Below, piece after piece: positions 40,365-50,065 of a stretch of DNA of 64,000 nucleotides (positions within the stretch are counted from its first letter, which is position 1; every line of letters starts with the position of its first letter). The position numbers and the translations under genes were made by a program. The stretch spans positions 3,502,001 to 3,566,000 of the forward strand of contig NZ_CP149571.1 of the NCBI RefSeq assembly GCF_037890695.1. The letters are read 5' to 3'. The notes beneath the pieces were generated by a model. It worked only from the letters and a program-made list of their open reading frames with translations, did not search any database and was not told the DNA's origin. Source of the stretch: Aeromonas jandaei. Lineage in GTDB: Bacteria; Pseudomonadota; Gammaproteobacteria; Enterobacterales; Aeromonadaceae.

Positions 40365-40388
40365 GCGGCTGCCGGTGAGGGCAGCCGC
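40365..40388 (-). terminator. Probable terminator after der
   Basis: A 9-bp stem (gcggctgcc / ggcagccgc) just past the der stop on the minus strand, followed by a partly T-rich sequence. It is probably leaky, because yfgJ follows. Confidence 0.6.
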
Positions 40389-40394
40389 CAGGGC

Positions 40395-41892
40395 TTATTT
40401 CTTCTTCATCTTCAGCAGCCGTTTGCGCTGGCGCTCCTGACTCAGGGTCAGGGTATTCTTCTTGCCTTCAAACGGGTTGACCGACTCCTGGAACTCTACC
40501 CGGATCGGTGAGCCCATGATCTTGAGGGACTTGCGGAAGTAGTTGATCAGATACCGCTTGTAGGAGTCCGGCAAGTCGTTCAACTGGTTGCCGTGGATCA
40601 CGATGCGCGGCGGGTTGTAACCACCGGCGTGGGCATATTTGAGTTTGACGCGACGACCGTTGACCATAGGCGGCTGGTGATCTTCCTGCGCCATCTGCAT
40701 GATGCGGGTCAGCATGGCGGTGCTGGTACGGCGGGTGGCGGACTGGTAAGCCTCCTGAATGGATTCAAACAGATGGCCAACACCGCTGCCGTGCAGGGCG
40801 GAGATGAAGTGAACGCGAGCAAAGTCGATGAAGCCCAAGCGACGATCCAGCTCGTTCTTCACATCCTCTTTCACCTTCTGATCCAGACCATCCCACTTGT
40901 TCACCACCAGCACCACAGAGCGGCCGGTGTTGAGGACGAAACCGAGGATGCTCAAGTCCTGATCGGTGATGGTCTCCTGAGCGTCGATCACCAGCAGGCA
41001 GACGTTGGCATCTTCGATGGCCTTGAGGGTCTTGATGACGGAGAACTTCTCCACCGTCTCGTGCACCTTGCCGCGGCGACGCACGCCGGCGGTATCGATG
41101 ATGACGTACTTCTGATCGTCACGCTCCATCGGGATGTAGACGGAATCACGGGTGGTGCCCGGCATGTCATAGACGATGACCCGATCTTCACCCAGCATAC
41201 GGTTGGTCAGGGTTGATTTGCCGACGTTGGGGCGACCGACGATGGCGAACTTGATGGGCAGATCGGCGAACGGCGTCTCCTTGGTGTCCTCTTTGGTATC
41301 GAGTTCACCCGCAGCCACCATGCGCAGCAGGGCCTCTTCGTCGAAGTCCTCTTCTTCCTCGTCCTGCACCTCTTCATCACCAGCGGCTTCGACCAGCGTC
41401 TCCAGGTGAGGAGCCAGCGCCAGCTCAAGCAGGCTCAATACGCCGCGACCGTGAGCGGCCGCCATCTGGTAAACCTCACCCAGCGCCAGACCGTAAAACT
41501 CGGAGACAGCAGAGTCACCGTCGATGCCGTCGGTCTTGTTGGCGACCAGAAACACCTTCTTGTGAGTCTTGCGCAGGTGCTCGGCGATGGCCTGATCTGC
41601 AGCAGTCAAACCGGCACGAGCATCCACCATGAACAGCACCACATCGGCTTCTTCGATGGCCAGCAGGGACTGCTCGGCCATCTTCAGCTCGATCCCCTCC
41701 TCGGTGCCATCGATACCGCCGGTATCGACCACGATAAATTCCAGCTCGCCCAGCTTCGCCTGGCCATATTTGCCGGTCCCGGGTCAGGCCGGGGAAGTCG
41801 GCAACCAGGGCATCCCGGGTACGGGTCAGGCGGTTAAACAGGGTGGATTTCCCCACATTGGGGCGGCCCACCAGGGCAACAACAGGAGTCAT
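40395..41892 (-). pseudogene. der: GTPase Der (EngA), frameshifted near 41771-41777
   Basis: Der is a double-domain GTPase needed for 50S ribosome assembly. The N-terminal frame (from ATG 41892) has the first P-loop '[14 protein letters not shown]' and reads to 'FPGLTRDR', then fails. The second frame continues from '[12 protein letters not shown]' through the acidic linker, second P-loop '[14 protein letters not shown]', 'NKWDG' and the KH-like C-terminus. One surplus G (reading CGGCAAATATGG where CGCAAATATGG gives Arg-Lys-Tyr-Gly) explains the break. Corrected length is about 498 residues. der is essential in E. coli and others, so an error in the sequence is the likeliest cause. It precedes yfgJ and follows bamB, as in E. 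coli. Confidence 0.93.
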
Positions 41893-41966
41893 AAAAGCCT
41901 CATTCTCAAGACGACAAAGGCTCCGGTTCCGAAGACCAGGAGCCGGATATTCAAATTAACGGACGA

Positions 41967-43151
41967 TCAAGGACGCTTTAGTGCGTACAGCTTGCCGCCA
42001 CGGCTCTGCACATACAGGGTGTCACCATCCACAAGCGGGGCGGCATACAGACCACTGCTGTCGAGCTGCTGCATCGCCTTGATGGTACCGTCGGTACGAT
42101 CAAGCCAGTACAGGTATCCTTCCACATCACCCACCACCACATAGTCACCGAAGATGACAGGTGCAGTGACGGTACGATTCTCCAGCTGGGTGTTGAACCA
42201 CAGCTCCAGACCATTGCGACGGTCGATGGCAAACAGGTGGCTGCGACTGTCGGTCAGCACGATGGCGTTGCCGGTGATAGCGAGATCGCGATAGCCGGAA
42301 TACTTGCGCTTCCACACTTCATCGCCGCTCATCAGCTTGCGCGCCATCAACTGGCCATTGTAGGCGATGGCGTAGAGCTCATCACCGGCGATCAGCGGGC
42401 TGGCATCGACGTCCACCATGCGGTCAAGCTCGGTAGCACCGCGCGGGTCGGCCACCTTGGATTGACGCACCGGCTGGCCGTTGCTCAGCAGGGCAATGCC
42501 CACCTTGCCATCGGCGCGGCCATAGATGACGGCGCCATTGGTGATCACCGGGGCACCGGCACTGCGCAGGGTCAGCGGCGGCTGCTCTTCGGAGAGCGTC
42601 CACTGCATCTTGCCTTCGTCGGTGTCGAGCGCAATCAGGCGACCGGAGGTGGTCAGTACCACCACGCGACCATCTTCAACCGCAGGGCTGGCGACCACTT
42701 CGCCGGGCACATTGGTCTGCCACAGCACTTCGCCGTTCTCTTCGTTCAGGGCGTAGACCACCCCGTTCTCGGAGCCGAGGAACAGCTTGCCGTAACGGGA
42801 GACCAGACCGCCGGAGAGACGAGCGCTGCGCTTGTCGGCGTTGACCGGCAGATCGGCCAGATCGACGGTCCAGAGGCGATCGCCACTGGCACGGTCGAAG
42901 GCGGTGACATCGCCATCGCGCGCAGCGGCATAGATGCGCTCATCTTCCACTGCCGGCTTGAGCTGGGAGTAGAAGTCACCGATGCCGTCACCGACGGTGG
43001 AAGACCACTCGGTATCGGCACTGAAAGCGGATTCGACCTTGGGCAGCGGTGCCATGGGGTTCAAATCCTCTTCCGAGCTGAACAGGGAGCAGCCCTGCAG
43101 GGCGAAGGAGACCGCAGCCCCCAGCGCCACCATTTTGAATAGATTACGCAT
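41967..43151 (-). CDS. bamB: Outer-membrane assembly lipoprotein BamB
   Basis: A 394-residue lipoprotein of the BAM machine that inserts outer-membrane proteins. The signal ends with lipobox 'ALQGC'. The body is an eight-bladed beta-propeller of PQQ-like repeats ('YAAARDGDVTAFDRASGDRL', 'YALNEENGEVLWQTNV' and more). ATG 43151 is chosen with GAGG 6 bases upstream; a GTG 12 bases earlier lacks a site. It overlaps the yfgM stop by 8 bases and is coupled to it. Confidence 0.96.
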   Translation of the reverse strand: MRNLFKMVALGAAVSFALQGCSLFSSEEDLNPMAPLPKVESAFSADTEWSSTVGDGIGDFYSQLKPAVEDERIYAAARDGDVTAFDRASGDRLWTVDLADLPVNADKRSARLSGGLVSRYGKLFLGSENGVVYALNEENGEVLWQTNVPGEVVASPAVEDGRVVVLTTSGRLIALDTDEGKMQWTLSEEQPPLTLRSAGAPVITNGAVIYGRADGKVGIALLSNGQPVRQSKVADPRGATELDRMVDVDASPLIAGDELYAIAYNGQLMARKLMSGDEVWKRKYSGYRDLAITGNAIVLTDSRSHLFAIDRRNGLELWFNTQLENRTVTAPVIFGDYVVVGDVEGYLYWLDRTDGTIKAMQQLDSSGLYAAPLVDGDTLYVQSRGGKLYALKRP

Positions 43152-43794
43152 CCGGTGCCTCACCCGTGGTCATGGCCGGCAGGGCCAGATCGTCCATCTT
43201 CAACTTGAGCTCCTGGCTGCCCTGCAGGCCGCCGGCATCGGCTGCTGCCTGATAGGCATCGCGAGCCTCCTCAATCTTGCCCTGCTTTTGCAGGATGTCG
43301 CCGCGCACTTCGGCCACCTGGGCCTTGAAGGCGTCGCTGTTGATTTTGCCAAGCTGGGCCAGCGCGTCATCGGCTTTGCCCTGATCGTTCAATACGCGAG
43401 CCAGACGCAGCGCAGCGATGGGACGAATGCTCTCGTCACCGCTGGTTGCGACCTGGGTCAGCTGCTCGGCAGCCAGATCCAGCTTGCCGGCCTTGACGGC
43501 GGCGGCAGCCAGTTGCAGCGCGGCCAGCTCGCCATAGGAGTCGCCCTTGTTGGCGGAGACAAACTGCGCTGCCTGCTCGAAACCGGCGGCGTCGCCTTTA
43601 GCCAGCTGGGTAATCACCTGGTTGTAGGCGTGGGAGGAGGCCTCCATGGTCTGTTGCTGGTACTGGTTGTAGTAGCGCCAGCCAAACAGGCCGACCAGAC
43701 CGATCACGGTACCGGCGATCACCGAGGTCCCGTTCTCTTTCCACCACTCCTTGATAACCTCAACCTGTTGTTCTTCGGTGGTATAAACTTCCAC
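43144..43794 (-). CDS. yfgM: YfgM, inner-membrane TPR protein
   Basis: 216 residues: a short cytoplasmic N-terminus, one membrane segment ('GTVIGLVGLFGWRYY') and a periplasmic TPR domain of about 170 residues. In E. coli YfgM binds the PpiD chaperone at the SecYEG translocon and also affects RcsB stability. It lies between hisS (3 bases upstream) and bamB (overlap), the same order as E. coli. Confidence 0.94.
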   Translation of the reverse strand: MEVYTTEEQQVEVIKEWWKENGTSVIAGTVIGLVGLFGWRYYNQYQQQTMEASSHAYNQVITQLAKGDAAGFEQAAQFVSANKGDSYGELAALQLAAAAVKAGKLDLAAEQLTQVATSGDESIRPIAALRLARVLNDQGKADDALAQLGKINSDAFKAQVAEVRGDILQKQGKIEEARDAYQAAADAGGLQGSQELKLKMDDLALPAMTTGEAPDA

Positions 43795-43797
43795 AGC

Positions 43798-45075
43798 TTA
43801 CTCTCCTTTGGCTGCCAGCAGGGCAATGGCGGCGTCAACCTTGACGGTCTGTTGCTCGGCCTGACCACGCAGATATTTGATAGTGATCTCCCCGTTTTGC
43901 ACCTCGGTCTCACCAAGGATCAGGGCGATGGACGCGCCGCTCTTGTCGGCACGCTTGAGTTGTTTCTTGAAGTTGCCGCCGCCGCAGTGGCTCATCAGGC
44001 GCAAATCCGGCAGCGCATCACGCAGACGCTCGGCCAGCTGGAAGCCAGCCTGCTCGGTTCCCTCGCCCACCATCGCCAGATAGACATCGACCGCCGGGCG
44101 AATGTCGCCGTTGAGCTCGAGGGTCTCCAGCATCAGCACCAGACGCTCCATGCCCATGGCAAACCCGACTGCAGGCGTCGGCTGGCCACCCAGCTGCTCC
44201 ACCAGACCGTCATAGCGGCCACCGGCACAGACGGTGCCCTGGGCACCCAAGCTGTTGGTCACCCACTCGAATACGGTGAGATTGTAATAGTCGAGGCCAC
44301 GCACCAGACGCTCGTTCACTTCGTACTTGATGCCGGCAGAGTCGAGCATGCGCTTGAGCCCCTCGAAGTGAGCCAGACTCTCTTCGCCCAGATGGTCGAA
44401 CAGACGGGGTGCACCGACCAGCACGGCCTGCACTTTCTCGTCCTTGGAATCGAGCACTCGCAGCGGGTTGCTGTACATGCGGCGCTGGCTCTCTTCATCC
44501 AGCTGATCCTTGTACTGCTCCAGATAGGCCACCAGCGCATCGCGGTAAGCGGCACGCTCGGCGCTCTGGCCCAGAGTGTTGAGCTGCAGTGTCACATGCT
44601 CGCTGATACCGAACAGGCGCCACAGGCGGTTGGTCAGCATGATGAGCTCGGCGTCGATATCCGGCCCGTTGATGCCAAACAGCTCGACACCAAACTGGTG
44701 GAACTGGCGATAACGGCCCTTCTGGGGACGCTCGTGACGGAACATGGGGCCCATATACCACATCCGGCGCTCCTGGTTGTAGAGCAGGCCGTGCTCGATA
44801 CCGGCGCGGACGCAGCTGGCGGTCCCTTCCGGACGCAGGCTCAGGCTGTCGCCATTGCGATCTTCAAAGGTATACATCTCTTTTTCGACCACGTCGGTCA
44901 CTTCACCGATGGCGCGTTTGAACAGATGGGTCTGCTCGACAATCGGCATGCGCACTTCGCTGTAGCCATAGCTGGCAACGACCTGGCGCAGGATCTGTTC
45001 AACCTTCTGCCATACCGGGCTCTGCTCCGGCAGGCAATCATTCATACCGCGAATAGCTTGGATCTGTTTTGCCAC
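43798..45075 (-). CDS. hisS: Histidyl-tRNA synthetase
   Basis: A 425-residue class II synthetase charging tRNA-His. Motif 2 is around '[20 protein letters not shown]', and the histidine-specific stretches '[15 protein letters not shown]' and '[12 protein letters not shown]' are present. The C-terminal anticodon-binding domain follows. The start is GTG at 45075 with GAG upstream. It is cytoplasmic; length matches E. coli (424). Confidence 0.98.
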   Translation of the reverse strand: MAKQIQAIRGMNDCLPEQSPVWQKVEQILRQVVASYGYSEVRMPIVEQTHLFKRAIGEVTDVVEKEMYTFEDRNGDSLSLRPEGTASCVRAGIEHGLLYNQERRMWYMGPMFRHERPQKGRYRQFHQFGVELFGINGPDIDAELIMLTNRLWRLFGISEHVTLQLNTLGQSAERAAYRDALVAYLEQYKDQLDEESQRRMYSNPLRVLDSKDEKVQAVLVGAPRLFDHLGEESLAHFEGLKRMLDSAGIKYEVNERLVRGLDYYNLTVFEWVTNSLGAQGTVCAGGRYDGLVEQLGGQPTPAVGFAMGMERLVLMLETLELNGDIRPAVDVYLAMVGEGTEQAGFQLAERLRDALPDLRLMSHCGGGNFKKQLKRADKSGASIALILGETEVQNGEITIKYLRGQAEQQTVKVDAAIALLAAKGE

Positions 45076-45213
45076 GTTGATACTCGAGAAAAAGAGGTAA
45101 AATTTGGCCGCATTATAGGGATTTTCACCCCCGAGGTAAAATCAGGGAATCCGCAAGCGGGGTGTAAAATCAGTCACCTGGAAATAGGGCCACCCGAAGT
45201 GGCCCCTGTCCGT

Positions 45214-46329
45214 TCAATCCTTGTCCACCGGGATCCGGTTAACCGGGTCCAGCATGGCGGCGCGGGCACGAATGCGGCGCTCAAGGGTCGGGATGAGATC
45301 CTTGTTGTCGAGCCGGTCAACACGCTGGCCCCCTTCGTAGAAGGCACTCTTGTTGGCCGCACCGGCAAGACCCAGATCGGAAACCAGCGCTTCGCCCGGC
45401 CCGTTCACCACACAGCCGATGATGGAGACATCCATCGGGGTGATAATGTCTTCGAGCCGCTCTTCCAGCGCATTGACTGTGCCAATGACGTCGAACTCCT
45501 GACGGGAGCAGGAGGGGCAAGCGATGAAATTGATGCCACGGGAGCGGATCCGCAGGGATTTGAGGATGTCGAAACCGACCTTCACTTCTTCTACCGGATC
45601 AGCCGCCAGCGAGATGCGCAGGGTGTCGCCGATGCCATCAGCCAGCAGCATGCCAAGACCAATGGAGGACTTCACCGCACCGGCACGGAAACCGCCCGCT
45701 TCGGTGATGCCCAGATGGAGCGGCTGCTCAATCTGCTTGGCCAGCAGGCGATAGGCGCCCACGGCGAGGAATACATCAGACGCCTTGACGCTCACCTTGA
45801 AGTTCTGGAAATCGAGGCGATCGAGATACTCGACGTGACGCATGGCGGACTCCACCAGTGCCTCTGGGGTTGGCTCGCCATACTTCTCCTGAATATCCTT
45901 CTCGAGCGACCCGCCATTGACCCCGATACGGATCGGGATATTGAGGTCGCGCGCGCAATCGACAACAGAGCGCACTCGCTGCTCGTTGCCGATGTTGCCC
46001 GGATTGATACGCAGGCAGTCAGCGCCATACTCGGCCACTTTCAGGGCGATGCGATAGTCAAAATGGATATCGGCAACGATGGGGATCCGAGTCTGCTGTT
46101 TGATCAGCTTGAACGCTTCCGCCGCTTCCATGGTGGGCACGGAAACCCGGACGATATCGGCACCGACCCGCTCGATCCGCTGGATCTGCTCGACAGTGGC
46201 GGCGACATCGGTGGTCTTGGTGTTGGTCATGGTCTGCACCGTAATGGGGGCATCACCCCCTACCGGTACATTGCCAACCATGATCTGCCGTGATTTACGA
46301 CGAATAATGGGAGATTCGTGTGCGGACAT
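45214..46329 (-). CDS. ispG: 4-hydroxy-3-methylbut-2-enyl diphosphate synthase
   Basis: A 371-residue [4Fe-4S] enzyme of the MEP isoprenoid pathway that reduces MEcPP to HMBPP. The TIM-barrel start is '[19 protein letters not shown]', the cluster ligands are '[10 protein letters not shown]' and the later cysteine in '[10 protein letters not shown]', with the conserved glutamate in the same region. It lies 10 bases after rodZ on the minus strand and about 140 bases before hisS, as in E. coli. Confidence 0.98.
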   Translation of the reverse strand: MSAHESPIIRRKSRQIMVGNVPVGGDAPITVQTMTNTKTTDVAATVEQIQRIERVGADIVRVSVPTMEAAEAFKLIKQQTRIPIVADIHFDYRIALKVAEYGADCLRINPGNIGNEQRVRSVVDCARDLNIPIRIGVNGGSLEKDIQEKYGEPTPEALVESAMRHVEYLDRLDFQNFKVSVKASDVFLAVGAYRLLAKQIEQPLHLGITEAGGFRAGAVKSSIGLGMLLADGIGDTLRISLAADPVEEVKVGFDILKSLRIRSRGINFIACPSCSRQEFDVIGTVNALEERLEDIITPMDVSIIGCVVNGPGEALVSDLGLAGAANKSAFYEGGQRVDRLDNKDLIPTLERRIRARAAMLDPVNRIPVDKD

Positions 46330-46339
46330 GACGAACAGA

Positions 46340-47305
46340 TTACTCCTGCGGCAGTGAGAAGCGGGCAGTACGACCGTTGTTGTAACGGCTCATATCAAAG
46401 GACTTGCCCTTGTAGTCGAGCTTGACCGCCATCGGCGCGCCAATGATGAACTTCAGGGGCTCGGCACCTTCCAGTACCAGCTCGTCATTTGCCTTCTTCA
46501 GACCGCTGAAGAGAGTCTTGCCCTTGGCATCCTTCACATCCAGCCAGCAGTCGGCGGTAAAGCTCATCTTGAGTTGCGGCGCAGTTGCCGGATCTACGAC
46601 AGTCTCTTCAGATTCGGTCGCAGTGGCACCGGAGGCGGCAACATCAGCTACCGTGCTGACAGCGCCGCTGGCGTCGGTCAATGCCACGGCAGCAGAAGCC
46701 GGAGCCAGGGTGGCAGCCGCGTCAGAAACAGCAGCAGCCGGGGCAACGATAGTAGCTGCCGCGGCAGAGACATCCTGAGCCGGCGCAGTGGCATCATTTG
46801 CCACCGCAACGGTTGCTGTGTCGGCAGTTGGCGCTGCGGTTGTGCTCATTTCGGTCGCGGCCAGCGCCTCATCTCCGGCAGAGCGGCGGGTCGTACTCTG
46901 CCACCACCAGGCAACGGAGAGCGCAATCAGCACCAGGATCACCAGCCAGGTCACGACTTTCAGACGACTGTCGCTCGCCTGCTGACGGGAACGGCGCGAG
47001 AAGCTCTGCATGTCGATATTGTCGGGCGGCGTCAGCCCCAGCTTGTCGTAGGCGGCAAGAATGGTCTCCTCCGGGATCCCCACCAGCTTGGCGTAGGTGC
47101 GCAGATAGCCCCGGATAAAGGTATGAGACGTATGCTTGTCGTACGTATCCGATTCGATAGCGGCAATCAGGGTCAGACGAAGGTGAATGCGGGACGCAAC
47201 CTGTTCTCGTGTCCAGCCGAGCTGTTCACGGGCGTTGCGCAGCAGCTGGCCTGGGCCCACTGCCTGGGTGTCGTCTTGAAAATCGTGTTGCTGTTCAGTA
47301 GTCAT
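46340..47305 (-). CDS. rodZ: Cell-shape protein RodZ
   Basis: 321 residues: an N-terminal helix-turn-helix that binds MreB rather than DNA ('[20 protein letters not shown]'), and a basic stretch before the single membrane segment ('[18 protein letters not shown]'). An Ala/Thr/Val-rich, low-complexity periplasmic linker (about 145-235) leads to the C-terminal beta domain ('[20 protein letters not shown]'). It couples MreB to elongasome peptidoglycan synthesis. The ATG overlaps the pilW stop. Confidence 0.95.
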   Translation of the reverse strand: MTTEQQHDFQDDTQAVGPGQLLRNAREQLGWTREQVASRIHLRLTLIAAIESDTYDKHTSHTFIRGYLRTYAKLVGIPEETILAAYDKLGLTPPDNIDMQSFSRRSRQQASDSRLKVVTWLVILVLIALSVAWWWQSTTRRSAGDEALAATEMSTTAAPTADTATVAVANDATAPAQDVSAAAATIVAPAAAVSDAAATLAPASAAVALTDASGAVSTVADVAASGATATESEETVVDPATAPQLKMSFTADCWLDVKDAKGKTLFSGLKKANDELVLEGAEPLKFIIGAPMAVKLDYKGKSFDMSRYNNGRTARFSLPQE

Positions 47306-48071
47306 TGGCTAAATAACGCTTGGCTTGTTGCGAAGTGGGATATTGCCTTACCAGCTCATTCCCGAATTGGTGGAGTAATGCCGGTTTGTCCATTGCCTGT
47401 GCCAGCCGCAATCTCAACCAGAGACTGTCCTCGTTCTCGTCTGACACTTCTGCAAAACGGGCGAGGTAGGACTGCACATCAGGCAGCTTGCCATCTTTCA
47501 TGGAAAGCTCGGCCAAGTCCAGCAATAACCTTGGGTTGCGGGGATTATACCCCAAGGCCAGGCGATAGTACTCGCTTGCTTTATCATTTCTATGATTTTG
47601 CTGGGCGCAAAGTGCCGCATTTTCATAGGTATCGGCAATTTTCACGTAGCCTGGCTGAATAACAGCCTGGTTGAACGCCTTGTCTGCCTCGTCATAGCGG
47701 CCGCGGTCACACAAAAAGGCGCCATAGTTGTTCATTGCGTCAGCATTGGACGGATCCATGGCCAGGGCGTTCTTGTAGCTGGTCTCTGCCGCCTTGAAAT
47801 CACCGACCTGTTGATAGAAATAGGCGAAACCGATCTGAACCGCTGGATTGGAGGGATCATATTTGAGGGCGCGATCAAGATTGAACTTGGCCTGTTCGGC
47901 ATTGCCCTGCTGCAGATATTGAATACCGAGATCGATGCGGGTCTGGGCCGCCGCCTTCAGATCGGGCCCCGACTCACGCTGGGTGGAATTCTGGCCAGCG
48001 TAAGTGGTCTCGGTCACACAACCTGGCAGCGCACTAAGCGCTGCCACTACCATCAATGTACGTGTATCCAT
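47295..48071 (-). CDS. pilW: Type IV pilus pilotin PilW/PilF, TPR lipoprotein
   Basis: 258 residues: a lipoprotein signal with lipobox 'ALPGC' and about six TPR repeats ('FAYFYQQVGDFKAAETSYKN', 'NYGAFLCDRGRYDEADKAFN'). PilW/PilF helps PilQ multimerise in the outer membrane. ATG 48071 gives the right signal peptide, though its AGGGA is immediately next to it; an in-frame TTG at 48086 is the alternative. It overlaps rodZ by 11 bases and follows rlmN, an order widely kept in gammaproteobacteria. Confidence 0.92.
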   Translation of the reverse strand: MDTRTLMVVAALSALPGCVTETTYAGQNSTQRESGPDLKAAAQTRIDLGIQYLQQGNAEQAKFNLDRALKYDPSNPAVQIGFAYFYQQVGDFKAAETSYKNALAMDPSNADAMNNYGAFLCDRGRYDEADKAFNQAVIQPGYVKIADTYENAALCAQQNHRNDKASEYYRLALGYNPRNPRLLLDLAELSMKDGKLPDVQSYLARFAEVSDENEDSLWLRLRLAQAMDKPALLHQFGNELVRQYPTSQQAKRYLANDY

Positions 48072-48097
48072 TCCCTGTCTATACAATGGCTTAGCAA

Positions 48098-49201
48098 TTA
48101 AACCATTTTGACGGAAATCCCATCCTGTTGCATCCGATTTTTGATGGTGCGCTTGGTGCGGTCAATCACGTCGCCCACCAGCTGGCCGCAAGCGGCATCG
48201 ATATCGTCACCACGGGTCTTGCGGACGATCACGGTGAAACCGTACTCCATCAGCACCTTGGAGAAGCGGTCGATCCGGCTGTTGCTCGGCTTGCCGTAGG
48301 GGTTGCCCGGGAAGGGGTTGAACGGGATCAGGTTGATCTTGCTCGGGGTATCCTTGAGCACTTTGGCAAGCTCATGAGCATGCTGCATATCGTCATTGAT
48401 ATGATCGAGCAGCACATACTCGACGGTCACCCGACCGCCGTTGGCGTTGGATTTGCCCAGATAGCGACGAACCGCAGCGAGGAAGGCCTCGATGTTGTAC
48501 TTGTCGTTGATCGGCATGATCTCGGAGCGCAGCTTGTCGTTCGGTGCGTGCAGAGAGATGGCCAGCGCCACGTCGATCTGGTCGCCCAGCATGTCGAGCG
48601 CCGGCACCACACCGGAGGTGGAGATGGTGACGCGGCGCTTGGAGATGCCAAAGCCGTAGTCATCCATCATCAGGCGCATGGCCGGCACCACGTTGGCGAG
48701 GTTGAGCAGCGGCTCACCCATCCCCATCATCACCACGTTGGTGATGGGGCGCTTGCCACCCACGACACGGGCCGCACGCCACACCTGACCGATGATCTCG
48801 GATACTTTCAGGTTGCGGTTGAAGCCTTGCTGAGCCGTGGAGCAGAACTTGCACTCCAGCGCACAGCCAACCTGAGAGGAGACGCAGAGGGTCGCGCGGT
48901 CATCTTCGGGGATGTAGACAGTCTCTACTTCCTGATCGCCCACCTGCAGCGCCCACTTGATGGTGCCATCGGAAGAGCGCTGCTCGCGGCTGATCTCGGG
49001 CGCCTTGATCTCGGCGATCTCTTTCAGGCGCTCCTTGAGCACCTTGTTGACGTTGGTCATCTGATCGAAATCATCACAACCAAAGTGATAGATCCACTTC
49101 ATGACCTGATCTGCCCGGAACGGCTTCTCGCCCAGTTCGACGAAGAAGGCACGCATGGCATCCCGATCAAGATCCAGCAGGTTGATTTTTGTTTCGCTCA
49201 T
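48098..49201 (-). CDS. rlmN: Dual-specificity RNA methyltransferase RlmN
   Basis: 367 residues. A radical-SAM enzyme that methylates C2 of A2503 in 23S rRNA and A37 in some tRNAs. The SAM cluster is C113, C117 and C120 ('[12 protein letters not shown]'), the SAM-binding 'GMGEPLLN' is present, and the methyl-carrying cysteine is C338 in 'DIDAACGQL'. ATG 49201 has GAGG 7 bases upstream; the longer frame to 49231 is unsupported. Confidence 0.97.
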   Translation of the reverse strand: MSETKINLLDLDRDAMRAFFVELGEKPFRADQVMKWIYHFGCDDFDQMTNVNKVLKERLKEIAEIKAPEISREQRSSDGTIKWALQVGDQEVETVYIPEDDRATLCVSSQVGCALECKFCSTAQQGFNRNLKVSEIIGQVWRAARVVGGKRPITNVVMMGMGEPLLNLANVVPAMRLMMDDYGFGISKRRVTISTSGVVPALDMLGDQIDVALAISLHAPNDKLRSEIMPINDKYNIEAFLAAVRRYLGKSNANGGRVTVEYVLLDHINDDMQHAHELAKVLKDTPSKINLIPFNPFPGNPYGKPSNSRIDRFSKVLMEYGFTVIVRKTRGDDIDAACGQLVGDVIDRTKRTIKNRMQQDGISVKMV

Positions 49202-49330
49202 CAATGGCCTCGGTTCAAACACTTCAATCAATTATTGGCTGACGACGTCAGGGGGCGGCATTGTACAAATTATGGGTGCGGCTTTCCACCTGGAGAATAG
49301 AGGGATATTGGCAGAACGACCAAAACAACA

Positions 49331-49350
49331 AAGGGAGCCGAGGCTCCCTT
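49331..49350 (-). terminator. Terminator of ndk
   Basis: A 9-bp perfect stem (aagggagcc / ggctccctt) with a short loop; on the minus strand it is followed by a T-rich tail. It lies 19 bases past the ndk stop. Confidence 0.88.
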
Positions 49351-49369
49351 GGGTCATCATCCACGAAAA

Positions 49370-49798
49370 TCAGCCGCGCGGGCAGATCTCGTTGTCAGAG
49401 AAGAAGTAGGCAATTTCACGGGCAGCGGAAGCCGGTGCATCGGAGCCGTGCACGGCGTTGCGATCGATGCTCTCGGCGTAGCAGGCACGCAGGGTACCGG
49501 CCAGCGCCTCTTTCGGGTTGGTTGCGCCCATGATTTCACGGTTGCGACGGATGGCATCTTCCCCTTCCAGCACCTGCACCATAACGGGGCCGGAAGTCAT
49601 GAAGCTGACCAGTGCGTCATAAAAAGGCTTGCCCTGATGTTCGGCATAGAAACCGGCTGCCTGCTCGCTGCTCATCCGCAGCATTTTGGATGCCACCACC
49701 TTCAAGCCTGCGCTTTCGAAACGGCTATAGATGGCACCGATCAGGTTCTTGCTGACAGCATCCGGCTTGACGATAGAGAAGGTACGTTCGATGGCCAT
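49370..49798 (-). CDS. ndk: Nucleoside diphosphate kinase
   Basis: 142 residues; moves phosphate from ATP to nucleoside diphosphates through phospho-histidine H117 ('NAVHGSDAP'). The nucleotide pocket '[14 protein letters not shown]' and '[14 protein letters not shown]' are intact. Length equals typical bacterial Ndk (143). It stands alone, with 168 bases before rlmN and about 265 bases upstream that are AT-rich and hold no gene. Confidence 0.98.
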   Translation of the reverse strand: MAIERTFSIVKPDAVSKNLIGAIYSRFESAGLKVVASKMLRMSSEQAAGFYAEHQGKPFYDALVSFMTSGPVMVQVLEGEDAIRRNREIMGATNPKEALAGTLRACYAESIDRNAVHGSDAPASAAREIAYFFSDNEICPRG

Positions 49799-50036
49799 TG
49801 ATATCTTTCCTTAACTACAGTGTTTTATTGTTAGAATCCATGTTCGCTGGCGATTATACGTAAACAAAAACCGGAAAAACACACAAACAAGCAACTTTTT
49901 ATTAAACATCACTCCCCTGCATTCAACATTCATACTCATCTTGACCGAGCAGAGCGGGAAAATATGTGCGCTTGCGCACGATAGTCTCCTGAAACCAACA
50001 AAACGCCATCTTTTGCTCACTATTCAACCATCACTA

Positions 50037-50060
50037 ACAAGGCACCCGAAGGTGCCTTGT
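50037..50060 (-). terminator. Terminator of the pepB pair
   Basis: A 10-bp perfect stem (acaaggcacc / ggtgccttgt) with a CGAA loop, directly after the second pepB copy; a T-containing tail follows on the minus strand. Confidence 0.85.
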
Positions 50061-50065
50061 CATGC

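Noticed and set aside
41760..41790. Programmed ribosomal frameshift in der
   Set aside because: There is no slippery heptamer or following structure of the usual kind, and Der is made from a single frame in all relatives I know.
42982..46293. 1103-codon open frame on the plus strand across yfgM, hisS and ispG
   Set aside because: It is exactly antisense to well-identified genes and has no family features. Long antisense frames are common in GC-rich DNA because of third-codon-position bias.
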